A DNA stretch of 13,090 nt from Thermoproteales archaeon (GCA_027068725.1 JAMOMD010000099.1:1-13090); one strand, 5' to 3'; positions 1 through 7,343 are shown, numbered from the stretch's first letter. The notes: generated by a model not told the origin, from the letters alone. Translations and numbers: made by a program.

Positions 1-389
1 AAGAAGTTAGAACATTCCTCGACGCACTATTACTAGCATCTAAGAAACAGACAAGCCTCAGACCAGATACCAAACGCGCAATAAAAGAACTCGCAGAGAA
101 GCTTCCTAAGAGACTATACATCGTTACGTTAGTTACTCAGATGTGTCCATACTGTCCTTACGCTGCAGCACTCGCAAATAGCTTCGCGATCGAGTCAGGT
201 GGTAAAATTGTGTCCATAATATATGATGCGTCACTAGACCCAGAGCTAGCAGAGGAGTACGGTATAACGATGGTACCTGCCATAATAATGGGCTTTGAAG
301 GAAACAAGGGACGACTAGAGTTTATTGGAGTTCCTTCCGAGACTGACCTGCTCGAACGTGTTGAAGAGCATCTCAAGCTTGGACGATGA
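1..389 (+). CDS. Protein disulfide oxidoreductase (glutaredoxin-like PDO), 3' part
   Basis: This frame is open to the left edge (first complete codon at base 3), so only the last 128 residues are present and the true start lies outside the window. The visible part is one thioredoxin fold. It carries a redox-active CPYC (visible residues 48-51, bases 144-155) after a hydrophobic strand, and a Val-Pro in 'TMVPAI' that fits the cis-proline loop facing the active site. Archaeal PDOs are about 220-240 residues with two tandem thioredoxin folds, and the C-terminal fold carries CPYC. The missing part should therefore be the N-terminal fold. PDOs make and rearrange cytosolic disulfides in hyperthermophiles. 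The ATG at base 141 is internal, because clear homologous sequence precedes it. The stop overlaps the start of the next gene (ATGA), indicating one operon and coupled translation. Confidence 0.9.
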   Translation, partial: EVRTFLDALLLASKKQTSLRPDTKRAIKELAEKLPKRLYIVTLVTQMCPYCPYAAALANSFAIESGGKIVSIIYDASLDPELAEEYGITMVPAIIMGFEGNKGRLEFIGVPSETDLLERVEEHLKLGR

Positions 390-973
390 AGATCAGGATA
401 CTGCTAGTAACAGGAAACGAGAACAAGAGACGAGAAGTGGAGAAGATCCTGTCCGAGTACGATATTTTCGTAGTTGAGAAAGCACCGTTCCTGAAGAAGC
501 TTGAGATACAGGCAGACGACCTTGAGGAAATTGCTAGAGTAGCAATAGAGAACATTGCTAGAGCAGTTAAACCTATGGAAAACACGTACATTGTTGTAGA
601 GGATGACGGACTTTTCATACATGCTCTACGAGGATTTCCTGGACCATACTCAGCATATGTGTACGAGACAATTGGACTTGACGGTATACTGAAGCTAATG
701 GAAGGTATAGAGGATAGGAGAGCAACTTTCCGCTCAGTGTTAGGTGTACTTACGCCAAGTGGTAAAATAGGGATAGTGCAGGGTCAGGTAGATGGCTACA
801 TTGCGAAGGAGAAGAGAGGAACAGGTGGCTTCGGATACGATCCAATATTTATTCCAGAGGGACAGGATAGAACATTTGCAGAAATGAGTATAGAGGAGAA
901 GTGCAGAGTTTCTCATAGAGCGCGTGCTTTTAGGAGACTTGCCGAGGCGATAATTAACGGCGTCTTAAAATAA
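386..973 (+). CDS. XTP/dITP diphosphatase (Ham1/RdgB, non-canonical purine NTP pyrophosphatase)
   Basis: The 195-residue product is full length for the Ham1/RdgB family. Enzymes of this family hydrolyse XTP, ITP and dITP to the monophosphate and pyrophosphate, keeping deaminated purines out of RNA and DNA. Family motifs are in order: VTGNENKRREVE at residues 8-19 (nucleotide and phosphate binding), VEDDG at 71-75 (acidic metal/catalytic site), GFPGPYSA at 83-90, GFGYDPIF at 148-155 and SHRARA at 176-181 (base recognition). The ATG at 386 overlaps the stop of the disulfide oxidoreductase gene by four bases, so it is probably translated by re-initiation. The last 20 bases overlap the convergent gene that ends at 954. 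Identification is secure; preference among XTP, ITP and dITP cannot be read from sequence. Confidence 0.95.
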   Translation: MKIRILLVTGNENKRREVEKILSEYDIFVVEKAPFLKKLEIQADDLEEIARVAIENIARAVKPMENTYIVVEDDGLFIHALRGFPGPYSAYVYETIGLDGILKLMEGIEDRRATFRSVLGVLTPSGKIGIVQGQVDGYIAKEKRGTGGFGYDPIFIPEGQDRTFAEMSIEEKCRVSHRARAFRRLAEAIINGVLK

Positions 974-1664
974 GTACTGCACATATACACATTACCGCGA
1001 GTCCACACACAAGAGCAAGCTTAACATACTCTAGCAGTAACATTGCTTCGTAAGTTGGAGAATATTTACTAATCAAGCCGCACGTTATGACTTTTCCTAG
1101 TGTAGTATATGGCCTAAGCATGTACATGCTATATCTCCCGTACTCTCCTGACTGAACTATTCTAAGTCCTGTACAGTAGTACAAAGAGTAGTTTGATGGT
1201 AGTAGTATTATTAAAAAGTTCAAGTTTTTCACAGTATATAGTTTTAGAATGTTTTTCGATAAGTGAGGCTTGTAGACATACTGAACAGGTGGTGTAGCAG
1301 GATTTATACCTACAAATGATAAAACAAATATGCTATTTGAAATATTTGTAACTATAGGCTCTATATTCTGCTTTATTCTGAAAGTACAGAGTATCATAGA
1401 TCTGTTCCCTATATAAATCTTGGCACATACTGGAGGTATCTCCGAACACTCTTTTGCTATTATCGTAATCTCATACCCGTACGTCGTTACATTTGTTGCT
1501 AAGGTTTTCGTCTCTATTTTCGTTATTCTACAGTTTTTTGCTATTATTGTTTTCAGATAGTTGTAGAATTGTTGTGCGAGATTGCTACCGTGTAGTATCG
1601 GTATGTGAGTTGTTAGAAGTATTGTGAGAAGTATTATTGGTATTAGTAGAACAAGTCGTCTCAT
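954..1664 (-). CDS. Hypothetical surface protein with signal peptide and C-terminal membrane anchor
   Basis: The product has 236 residues. Residues 1-26 form a signal peptide or signal anchor: two arginines, then a long Leu/Ile-rich stretch ending near HGSN. Residues about 212-233 form a second hydrophobic helix followed by a terminal Arg-Arg-Arg, a typical stop-transfer tail. The intervening ~180 residues would lie outside the cell. They are rich in Thr, Ile, Tyr and Asn, contain several N-x-S/T sequons typical of archaeal surface glycoproteins, and have a few cysteines that could form disulfides. I recognise no domain. Its ATG shares one base with the stop of the upstream zinc-ribbon gene (TAATG), so the two are co-translated. 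Its 3' end overlaps the convergent diphosphatase gene by 20 bases. Topology is a reading of hydropathy by eye; function is unknown. Confidence 0.75.
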   Translation of the reverse strand: MRRLVLLIPIILLTILLTTHIPILHGSNLAQQFYNYLKTIIAKNCRITKIETKTLATNVTTYGYEITIIAKECSEIPPVCAKIYIGNRSMILCTFRIKQNIEPIVTNISNSIFVLSFVGINPATPPVQYVYKPHLSKNILKLYTVKNLNFLIILLPSNYSLYYCTGLRIVQSGEYGRYSMYMLRPYTTLGKVITCGLISKYSPTYEAMLLLEYVKLALVCGLAVMCICAVLILRRR

Positions 1665-1846
1665 TAAGGTTCAGGTATCTCAAGTGTTGAAGGTATTAAC
1701 TTTTCGCGCTTCAGGTTATGTAGGAACTTCACTATGTGTGCTCTAACTAGTTTTGAGCCGCATTTGAGGCAGTATGGCTGACCGTTAATTATTGCCTGAA
1801 CTTTCGTAGATCCGCAAACCACGCATCTCTTCTTTTGCTCTGACAT
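1664..1846 (-). CDS. Small CxxC...CxxC zinc-ribbon protein
   Basis: This 60-residue protein has one four-cysteine zinc-ribbon pattern: C8-x2-C11-G, then C26-x2-C29-G after 14 residues. A basic helical tail (HIVKFLHNLKREK) follows. The shape resembles the small zinc ribbons archaea use as nucleic-acid or protein adaptors, but I cannot assign a family. The ATG at 1846 is preceded by GGAG four bases upstream on the minus strand, a plausible Shine-Dalgarno site. A weak TATA-like TTATTAAG lies about 30 bases upstream (1875-1882). Its stop overlaps by one base the start of the surface-protein gene, so the two are probably one transcript. It is divergent from the Lhr-type helicase gene. Whether the ribbon acts with the membrane protein or is merely linked to it is open. 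Confidence 0.75.
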   Translation of the reverse strand: MSEQKKRCVVCGSTKVQAIINGQPYCLKCGSKLVRAHIVKFLHNLKREKLIPSTLEIPEP

Positions 1847-1936
1847 GCTTCTCCAGACTTATGTACGTCTAAGGACTTAATAACGTCGTTAGGTATTTTA
1901 GATGTTGGCGAACTATCATTGAGGCATTTCAGTGAA

Positions 1937-4831
1937 ATGGAGGATGTTGTCAAGCTGCTTCATGAGAAGGTCGTGGAGTTAATGCATAAGCGCGGATTTA
2001 GGCAGCTTACTCCAGTTCAGCGTCCTGCTATTCCAAAGATACTTGAGGGCAAGAATGTCCTGATAATAGCTCCTACAGGTAGTGGCAAGACAGAGGCTGC
2101 TCTTCTGCCAATATTATCCATACTTAGACAGCTGAAAGATGAGGGAAAGCTTGAGAGAGGCATATATGTGTTGTATATATCTCCTCTACGAGCACTTAAC
2201 AGAGACTTACTTGAGAGACTCAGGTGGTGGTGTGAGAACTTAGAATTGAAGATAGATGTAAGACATGGCGATACTGATATAAGAGATAGAGCACGTCAGA
2301 GTAGAGATCCTCCACATATTTTAATAACAACTCCTGAAATGCTTCAAGCAATCTTACTTGGCAGAAGACTGAGAGAACACTTATCAAAACTCTGTTTTGT
2401 AATTGTTGATGAGGTTCATGAGCTAGTTGAAGATAAACGTGGTGTTCAGCTTGTAGTAACGTTAGAGAGAATTCGTAATCTTCTCGGTAGGGACTTTCAA
2501 ATTATTGGCCTATCAGCGACAGTTGGAGAGCCTGAGAAAGTTGCAAAATTTCTTGTCGGTCACACGCGTAGCTGTGAGATAGTTCAGGTTAGTCATGTTC
2601 GCGAGATGGTGCTTGATGTAGTCTTTCCACAGCCTGAGGATGAGGATATAGAGATTGCTAGAAAGATCTGTGCAACACCTGACGTTGCTGCAAGACTAAG
2701 GTATATTCTCCAGCTTGTGGATCGCGAGGGTCCTGCTATAATTTTCGTAAATACTCGCTCAATGGCAGAGAACTTGGCGGCACGATTCAATGCTTGGCTT
2801 CCTGATTATCCAATAGCTGTTCACCATGGCTCTCTTTCGAAGACCGTGAGAGAAGGTATTGAGAAAATGCTTCGTGAGGGCAAGCTTAAGGCAGTAATAG
2901 CGACCTCAAGCCTCGAGCTTGGCATAGATATTGGTCACATAAACATAGTCATACAGTACACTAGTCCTCACCAGGTTACTAGACTTGTACAGCGAGTAGG
3001 TCGAAGTGGTCATAGACCTGACAAGGTTCCGAGAGGCATCATAGTTGTACATGATGTATATGATGCGCTAGAGGCCGCGGTAATAGTGAACAAGGCTCGT
3101 CAAGGCTATCTTGAGCCCGTTAAGATTCCTGAAAAGCCGTACGACGTTATGTGTAATCAGATAGTGGCGTGTGTCTTAACAAAACCGAGATGGAGTGTTG
3201 ATGAGTTATACGAAGTCTTTTCTAAGGCATACCCGTACCGCTTCCTGACAAAGGAAGAACTCGAGAAAGTGCTCGAGTACATGAGCGATGAGCTGTATCC
3301 ACCGCTCGTGTTCTATGGAAAAGAGAGAAAGATTGTGGAGAGACCAAGAGCTAGGCGAGCCAGGAAGGAAGTGTATCGATACTTTACATCTAACTTATCA
3401 ATGATTCCTGAAGAAAAGCAGTATGCTGTAATCAATGTTAGAACTGGAGAGTACATCGGAGTACTAGACGAGGCATTTGTTGCAGAGTATGCTCAACCTG
3501 GAGTAAAGTTCGTATTTAGAGGAAAGGTCTGGACGATAGTCGACGTCACTAGAGACAAGATACTCGTCGAAGAGGCACGAGATGTAATTGGCGCAATTCC
3601 TGCATGGATCGGCGAGGAGATTCCTGTACCCTTTGAGATAGCTATAGAAGTTGGTAAGATACTCAAAATAATCGAAGAACTGTACAATAACGGAGCAACG
3701 TTCGAGGATATTGTCCAAGATCTAGCACAGCTCTTGAAGATAAGTAAGGAGACCATTAGCATAGTAGTCAAGCGAGTGCTCGAGCACCTAAAGACAGGCG
3801 TACCTGTGCCAGCCAACGATAGGATAGTTATAGAAAATATCGGGAACTTAAATATAATACATGCAACATTTGGCACACTCGTTAATAGAACTCTAAGTAG
3901 ACTTTTAGCCGAGTACATAACGAAGAACTATAGCACAAGTATCAGAGAGTACAGTGATCCGTATGCTATAGTTCTAGAGGCCGGAGTAGAGCTAAATGGA
4001 GAGGAAGTACGCGACATTCTTATAAAGCTTGCAACAATGAGCGACAATGAACTTGAGCAGCTACTTGCTGAGACTATTTTCAAGTCAGGAACTTTTAAGA
4101 GAAGGTTCATACATGTTGCGAGAAGATTCAACGCAATTCCCAAGGACGCTGATCTATCATCTATATCACTAGCATCAATAATAGATGCGTTCAAAGGTAC
4201 GCCAGTGCTTGAAGAAGCTATTAAAGAATATCTCGACAAGGATGTTGACTTTCAGACAACAGTTCATATACTGAGAATGATTAGAGATTCTAAGATAAGT
4301 ATAGTAGTGGTGAAGCGTAGTGAACCTTCACCTCTTGCGCGCGAGATTCTCGATAGATTAAGTGGTAAGGTCGAGCTTGCTGGACCTGAAGGTCATAAAA
4401 TGATAATGAACCTAAGCTTTAGGTCAAGAGTACTTAATGAACTTGTAACACTTGTCTGTCTTGACTGTCTCTGGTCCACAACCACTGTAGTTAGAGAAGT
4501 TCCAGAAGAAATTAAATGTGAAAAATGCGGAAGTAAACGCATCGGTATACTAAAATTACCAGAAGAGAAAGTGCACAAAATAATTGAAGAACTTAGACAA
4601 GGTTCAAAACGTGAAGAAATAAGAAAAGTACAGTCACTACTCGAGATATCGTCTAAGCTTGTGTCAAAATACGGAAAATTTGCAATAATGGCAATGTGTA
4701 CGAGAATACCCCTAGAACTACTTGAAAATGTTCTTGAGAGACTATGTAAAGAGGCAACACAGTTAGAAACCTTTATACAGAAGTTATTTGAAGCTGAGCG
4801 AGAATTTGTAAAGTCGTACTTCGTTAAGTAG
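1937..4831 (+). CDS. lhr: Lhr-type superfamily 2 ATP-dependent helicase with C-terminal zinc ribbon
   Basis: SF2 helicase of 964 residues from ATG 1937, or 970 from TTG 1919 (numbering below uses the longer form). Motifs in order: Q-like TPVQ (31-34), Walker A APTGSGKT (51-58), Ia SPLRAL, Ib TTPEM (137-141), II DEVH (164-167), III SAT (199-201), IV IIFVNTR, V SSLELGIDIG, and VI QRVGRSGHR. The very long region after the RecA cores (winged helix plus Lhr-specific domains) and the extended motif V-VI block are typical of Lhr proteins, which unwind RNA:DNA or branched DNA in repair or RNA metabolism. A zinc ribbon at 847-870 (CxxC-x16-CxxC) followed by a coiled helical tail is an accessory domain; it may point to the aLhr1 branch, but I am unsure. 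ATG 1937 is preferred because a weak TATA-like TATTTTAG (1894-1901) would place transcription near 1924, after the TTG. Confidence 0.9.
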   Translation: MEDVVKLLHEKVVELMHKRGFRQLTPVQRPAIPKILEGKNVLIIAPTGSGKTEAALLPILSILRQLKDEGKLERGIYVLYISPLRALNRDLLERLRWWCENLELKIDVRHGDTDIRDRARQSRDPPHILITTPEMLQAILLGRRLREHLSKLCFVIVDEVHELVEDKRGVQLVVTLERIRNLLGRDFQIIGLSATVGEPEKVAKFLVGHTRSCEIVQVSHVREMVLDVVFPQPEDEDIEIARKICATPDVAARLRYILQLVDREGPAIIFVNTRSMAENLAARFNAWLPDYPIAVHHGSLSKTVREGIEKMLREGKLKAVIATSSLELGIDIGHINIVIQYTSPHQVTRLVQRVGRSGHRPDKVPRGIIVVHDVYDALEAAVIVNKARQGYLEPVKIPEKPYDVMCNQIVACVLTKPRWSVDELYEVFSKAYPYRFLTKEELEKVLEYMSDELYPPLVFYGKERKIVERPRARRARKEVYRYFTSNLSMIPEEKQYAVINVRTGEYIGVLDEAFVAEYAQPGVKFVFRGKVWTIVDVTRDKILVEEARDVIGAIPAWIGEEIPVPFEIAIEVGKILKIIEELYNNGATFEDIVQDLAQLLKISKETISIVVKRVLEHLKTGVPVPANDRIVIENIGNLNIIHATFGTLVNRTLSRLLAEYITKNYSTSIREYSDPYAIVLEAGVELNGEEVRDILIKLATMSDNELEQLLAETIFKSGTFKRRFIHVARRFNAIPKDADLSSISLASIIDAFKGTPVLEEAIKEYLDKDVDFQTTVHILRMIRDSKISIVVVKRSEPSPLAREILDRLSGKVELAGPEGHKMIMNLSFRSRVLNELVTLVCLDCLWSTTTVVREVPEEIKCEKCGSKRIGILKLPEEKVHKIIEELRQGSKREEIRKVQSLLEISSKLVSKYGKFAIMAMCTRIPLELLENVLERLCKEATQLETFIQKLFEAEREFVKSYFVK

Positions 4832-5923
4832 TTCTCTGAAAAACTTGTACAAGCGAGTTGCTATTGTAATTTCTGTCTCAATATCTATACAATACTTATG
4901 ACACCACCTTCTTATCTGATCTACGAGCCTTTCAATATCCATAATTTCATAACTATCCCCTCTATATATTACAAATGGCGGGACATCCGAATCAACAACA
5001 TTATACACATGAGAGTAGGGACCTATAGACTTTCCAGAGTATACTAACGTACCAATAGCAGTCTTAACATGATCACCAATGACTGCTCCCAGTTTAGTCA
5101 TTCCTGAATGTTTTCCTAAGAACTTAATTACTCCTCTAGTATTTTTAAGATTTGAAAAAGTTGTACCCGCTCCAAGATTAACAAAACGTCCAATATATGA
5201 GTCTCCTACATATCCATAGTGTTCTTTATGTGTAAATTCACTTACAATAGTGTTCTTTACCTCTCCCCCAACAATCGATTCAGGATACACAACAGTTCCA
5301 GATCTTATATGAGAGAATGGCTGTACCTTACATCTATACAATACACATAACTTCTCTATTTTTGCACTAGAATCTATGTCGGCCTCTATTATTAGCTTGT
5401 CATCCTTAATGTCTAGTCTTCGGAACATTTCTCTCATAAGCTCAGTGTTAAGTCTAATTATATCGTACACGTAGTCTAGCTTAGTTACTTTTTCCTCATT
5501 CTTATACATAGTATTTAGTAGTTGTGATAGAGAGTCGATGTTTTTCGTGTTAATTATCTCAATGCTTGAGATGTTGTCTACTTTCAATGTGTTTGCTGGT
5601 AATGGTATTACTTTATCATATTTCGAGAGGTTTTCTCTCAAGACATTCCATCTAAGGTATGCGAATTTAAGCTCTATTTTTCTATCACTTATTTCCTCTA
5701 TGAGTAGTTTTGCAAAGTTCTTCTGCAAATTTGAAGAACATATGTAATCCCTTGTGCATATTATGATATTAGTACTATACTCTCTAGACAGGCTTGTCAC
5801 AACATGTTCTACGAGCCGAAATCCCCCAGCTATGAGAAGTGAGACAGGTTGTGTTAGCGAGATAGGGTAGAACTTGTGTACAATTTCTGGCGTCTCGATT
5901 AGTAGTATAGCGTCGTAGTCCAT
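4784..5923 (-). CDS. GlmU-like sugar nucleotidyltransferase / left-handed beta-helix acyltransferase
   Basis: The product has 379 residues and two domains. The N-terminal ~170 residues look like the divergent nucleotidyltransferase domain of the alternative GlmU-like family (TIGR03991 type): the stretch PISLTQPVSLLIAGG (20-34) matches that family's 'PLTFTRPVAELRVG' region. Residues about 180-325 form a left-handed beta-helix of isoleucine-patch hexapeptides. GDSYIGRFVNLGAGTTFSNL (240-259) matches the family signature, and H235 is a likely catalytic histidine for acetyl transfer. A helical tail follows. Such enzymes probably acetylate a sugar-1-phosphate and couple it to UTP or another NTP for envelope or glycan synthesis. 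The usual glycine-rich NTP loop of classical GlmU is not obvious, so the first activity is less certain. Its last 48 bases overlap the convergent helicase gene. No other sugar gene is adjacent. Confidence 0.75.
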   Translation of the reverse strand: MDYDAILLIETPEIVHKFYPISLTQPVSLLIAGGFRLVEHVVTSLSREYSTNIIICTRDYICSSNLQKNFAKLLIEEISDRKIELKFAYLRWNVLRENLSKYDKVIPLPANTLKVDNISSIEIINTKNIDSLSQLLNTMYKNEEKVTKLDYVYDIIRLNTELMREMFRRLDIKDDKLIIEADIDSSAKIEKLCVLYRCKVQPFSHIRSGTVVYPESIVGGEVKNTIVSEFTHKEHYGYVGDSYIGRFVNLGAGTTFSNLKNTRGVIKFLGKHSGMTKLGAVIGDHVKTAIGTLVYSGKSIGPYSHVYNVVDSDVPPFVIYRGDSYEIMDIERLVDQIRRWCHKYCIDIETEITIATRLYKFFRELLNEVRLYKFSLSFK

Positions 5924-5965
5924 CTAAGAAAAATAGATAAAGCCCCTAAATGCTCTACGACGTGC

Positions 5966-6139
5966 ATGTACATACCCAAGACATTAATGATAGGTAGATG
6001 TTGGAGGTGTGGAAAGAGAATATACAGGTACGACGAGTACTACGTATGTCCAAAATGTGGTGCCTTGTACTGTCCTACTTGTCATAAGAAGACCTTTGGT
6101 AAGTGTCCCTGCGATCAGACGCCACTTGAGCCAAGGTAG
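5966..6139 (+). CDS. Nine-cysteine mini-protein with RING-like or double zinc-ribbon spacing
   Basis: A 57-residue protein that automatic gene finders easily miss. Cysteine spacing is C12-x2-C15-x12-C28-x2-C31-x4-C36-x2-C39-His40-x6-C47-x-C49, enough ligands for two zinc ions. The order resembles a cross-brace (RING, B-box or treble-clef) module, but could equally be two consecutive zinc ribbons. The protein is basic at the start and ends in QTPLEPR. The ATG at 5966 lies about 27 bases after a TATA-like GATAAAGC (5935-5942), compatible with a leaderless mRNA. A T-run (GGGTTTTT, 6143-6150) follows the stop. It is divergent from the GlmU-like gene. The cysteine pattern and clean reading frame support a real gene; function is unknown. 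Confidence 0.75.
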   Translation: MYIPKTLMIGRCWRCGKRIYRYDEYYVCPKCGALYCPTCHKKTFGKCPCDQTPLEPR

Positions 6140-6152
6140 CGAGGGTTTTTAA

Positions 6153-6165
6153 TTTAAATTTAAAA
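6153..6165 (+). promoter_or_regulatory. TATA box (box A) for the gene starting at 6183
   Basis: The AT-only tract TTTAAATTTAAAA contains a strong archaeal box A. The centre of its first half (about 6156-6157) lies 26-27 bases before the GTG at 6183, where TBP/TFB-directed transcription would start on or next to the start codon. This supports a leaderless message and fixes the GTG as the start. Confidence 0.65.
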
Positions 6166-6182
6166 CACTTTAGCGAGGTCCC

Positions 6183-6647
6183 GTGCCTGTGGTTGGTCGT
6201 GGGCTATTAGCAATAACTAGAGATCACGGAGTGCGCTCACTTAGCATAGTGTATAAGAATGCTCTGTTCACAGTACAATCCATAGCTAATGTTGAGTACT
6301 CTGCGATAGTTAGAGAAGGCAAAACTATACCACTCACAGATTCTCTAGAAAGATACACAACACTTCTGCGAGCTTTTGTATCAATAATAAACATTGCTGC
6401 AAATATGACTAACTCAAGATACTATACATTTCTGGGAGAATTTAAGCTAAATTTCAATAAGAAAAGGTTCAAGTATGAGCCTTACGTTGATCTTATGAAG
6501 AAGATAACTATAAAGATAGATACTAGAGCAATATCAATAGTTGCAGGAGAACAAGTCAAACGATTTAGAAGATCTAAGTCTGGGTACACTCCTGAAGCGA
6601 TGATTGAGACGCTGACATCGATATTATGTATGATGGAGAGTCTATGA
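6183..6647 (+). CDS. Conserved-looking hypothetical protein, first gene of a coupled pair
   Basis: The product is a soluble 154-residue protein with no signal peptide or membrane segment. I do not recognise it. The N-terminal half alternates short hydrophobic strands (LLAITRDHG, LSIVYKNALFTVQSIA). A helical stretch (about 57-80) with YTTLLRAFVSIINIAANM follows, then a basic segment FNKKRFKYEP and a C-terminal amphipathic helix. The abundance of Arg and Lys and the mixed alpha/beta layout would suit a nucleic-acid-associated role, but that is a guess. The GTG start is supported by the TATA box 26-27 bases upstream. Its stop overlaps the ATG of the next gene by four bases (ATGA, 6644-6647), so the two products are probably made together and may form a complex. 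Confidence 0.7.
   Translation: MPVVGRGLLAITRDHGVRSLSIVYKNALFTVQSIANVEYSAIVREGKTIPLTDSLERYTTLLRAFVSIINIAANMTNSRYYTFLGEFKLNFNKKRFKYEPYVDLMKKITIKIDTRAISIVAGEQVKRFRRSKSGYTPEAMIETLTSILCMMESL
6635..6640 (+). promoter_or_regulatory. Shine-Dalgarno site deciding the start at 6644
   Basis: GGAGAG lies three bases before the ATG at 6644, inside the end of the preceding gene. The in-frame ATG at 6626 has no such site and would create a longer overlap. The site therefore favours the shorter start, with a four-base ATGA overlap. Confidence 0.6.
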
Positions 6648-7231
6648 GCATTGAAATAGATGTTGAGAGAATATTCAGGAAGGTTGAACGTAAACTATCA
6701 CATTCTGGGTACGTTAAGGATGTTGCATTTCCTGTAACGGGTGGTGCATTCCTCTCTTTTAGAAGAGGTTTAGAATATGTCGTCATATATGCAAGACCAC
6801 GTGATAGAGAGCTCGATTCTAATGTATTGACTATACTCGACTCAATAGTTCACGTCCTTGGAATATCTGAATGCTTTATAGGAGAGATTTCTCCTTTAGG
6901 CGAGATTTCGCTGCGTAAACATCAGCCCTCTCCTGATGCGAACATAATTTCGAGGTGTAGACACTACCTTAGACTGTTATCGTCCATAAGTCAGGGTCAG
7001 TGGTTTGACCATATTAGACATCGTGCAAAGTTGCGTGCACGTGCATGTGTTGATCTTATTCGTGTTATTAGAGTAATAGAGGAAATGGGTGTTGCAGGTG
7101 TTACATGGAGAAAATGGGGCATGGGTCAGCAGCACACTCTCATAGTTACACGTAAATTATCGAAAGGCGAGCTTGCGTACTATCTGGCTCGTCTTCTAAA
7201 TATTGCTAAAGAGAAATCTCTAGTCAGGTAA
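6644..7231 (+). CDS. Hypothetical protein, second gene of the coupled pair
   Basis: The product has 195 residues from ATG 6644; an in-frame ATG at 6626 would add six. I do not recognise the family. The N-terminal ~90 residues are alpha/beta with FLSFRRGLEYVVIYARPRD and a hydrophobic core. A central Arg/His-rich helical region (WFDHIRHRAKLRARACVDLIRVI) precedes GVTWRKWGMGQQH, which looks like a conserved glycine/aromatic loop. A final helix (GELAYYLARLLNIA) ends the protein. No membrane segment or classical catalytic motif is visible. It is translationally coupled to the preceding gene through ATGA and a Shine-Dalgarno site. The stop codon is followed within five bases by a C/D box guide RNA, so the sRNA may be processed from the same transcript. 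A nucleic-acid-binding role is only inferred from charge. Confidence 0.7.
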   Translation: MSIEIDVERIFRKVERKLSHSGYVKDVAFPVTGGAFLSFRRGLEYVVIYARPRDRELDSNVLTILDSIVHVLGISECFIGEISPLGEISLRKHQPSPDANIISRCRHYLRLLSSISQGQWFDHIRHRAKLRARACVDLIRVIRVIEEMGVAGVTWRKWGMGQQHTLIVTRKLSKGELAYYLARLLNIAKEKSLVR

Positions 7232-7233
7232 TT

Positions 7234-7285
7234 TGATGATGAGGGACTAATTGCTGATTTTTGATGAAGGTTGGGGGTTCTGACA
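7234..7285 (+). ncRNA. C/D box methylation guide sRNA
   Basis: All four boxes are present in order and with archaeal spacing. Box C ATGATGA is at 7236-7242, box D' CTGA at 7254-7257, box C' TGATGA at 7262-7267 and box D CTGA at 7280-7283. The C-D' guide is 11 bases (7243-7253), the D'-C' spacer 4 bases and the C'-D guide 12 bases (7268-7279). These match the roughly 12-base intervals needed to place L7Ae, Nop5 and fibrillarin on both half-units. By the box-D-plus-five rule, the D' guide should direct 2'-O-methylation of the U in CAATU-type target CAAUUAGUCCC (fifth base). The D guide should target the middle C (fifth base) of AACCCCCAACCU. I cannot place either target in an rRNA or tRNA from memory. 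The RNA begins just after the stop codon at 7231. Confidence 0.85.
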
Positions 7286-7343
7286 CCTAACCCGCTCGGC
7301 TCATTCTCTTTCCGTCCTCTATACCTATTCCTAACATTAGGTG
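7284..7343 (+). other. Long-range inverted repeat between the guide RNA and the CBS gene
   Basis: CACCTAA (7284-7290) and TTAGGTG (7337-7343) are exact reverse complements separated by 46 pyrimidine-rich bases. The first arm abuts box D of the guide RNA. The pair could close a structured leader, a processing stem or nothing at all. A seven-base match at this distance can occur by chance. Confidence 0.3.
7330..7341. promoter_or_regulatory. Palindrome upstream of the CBS-gene promoter
   Basis: CCTAA-CA-TTAGG is a 12-base dyad with a two-base centre, too tight for an RNA hairpin but suited to a dimeric DNA-binding protein. It ends about 25 bases before the TATA box at 7366, where archaeal activators or repressors often sit. 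The operator role is inferred. Confidence 0.4.

Noticed and set aside
3464..4239. Minus-strand open frames of 84 to 141 codons within the helicase gene
   Set aside because: They are Ser/Ile-rich shadow translations opposite an intact, motif-rich gene, with no recognisable domain of their own.
5950..5997. ATG at 5950 with a short frame ahead of the nine-cysteine gene
   Set aside because: It stops after 15 codons and has no supporting signal; the frame from 5966 has the ordered cysteine pattern.
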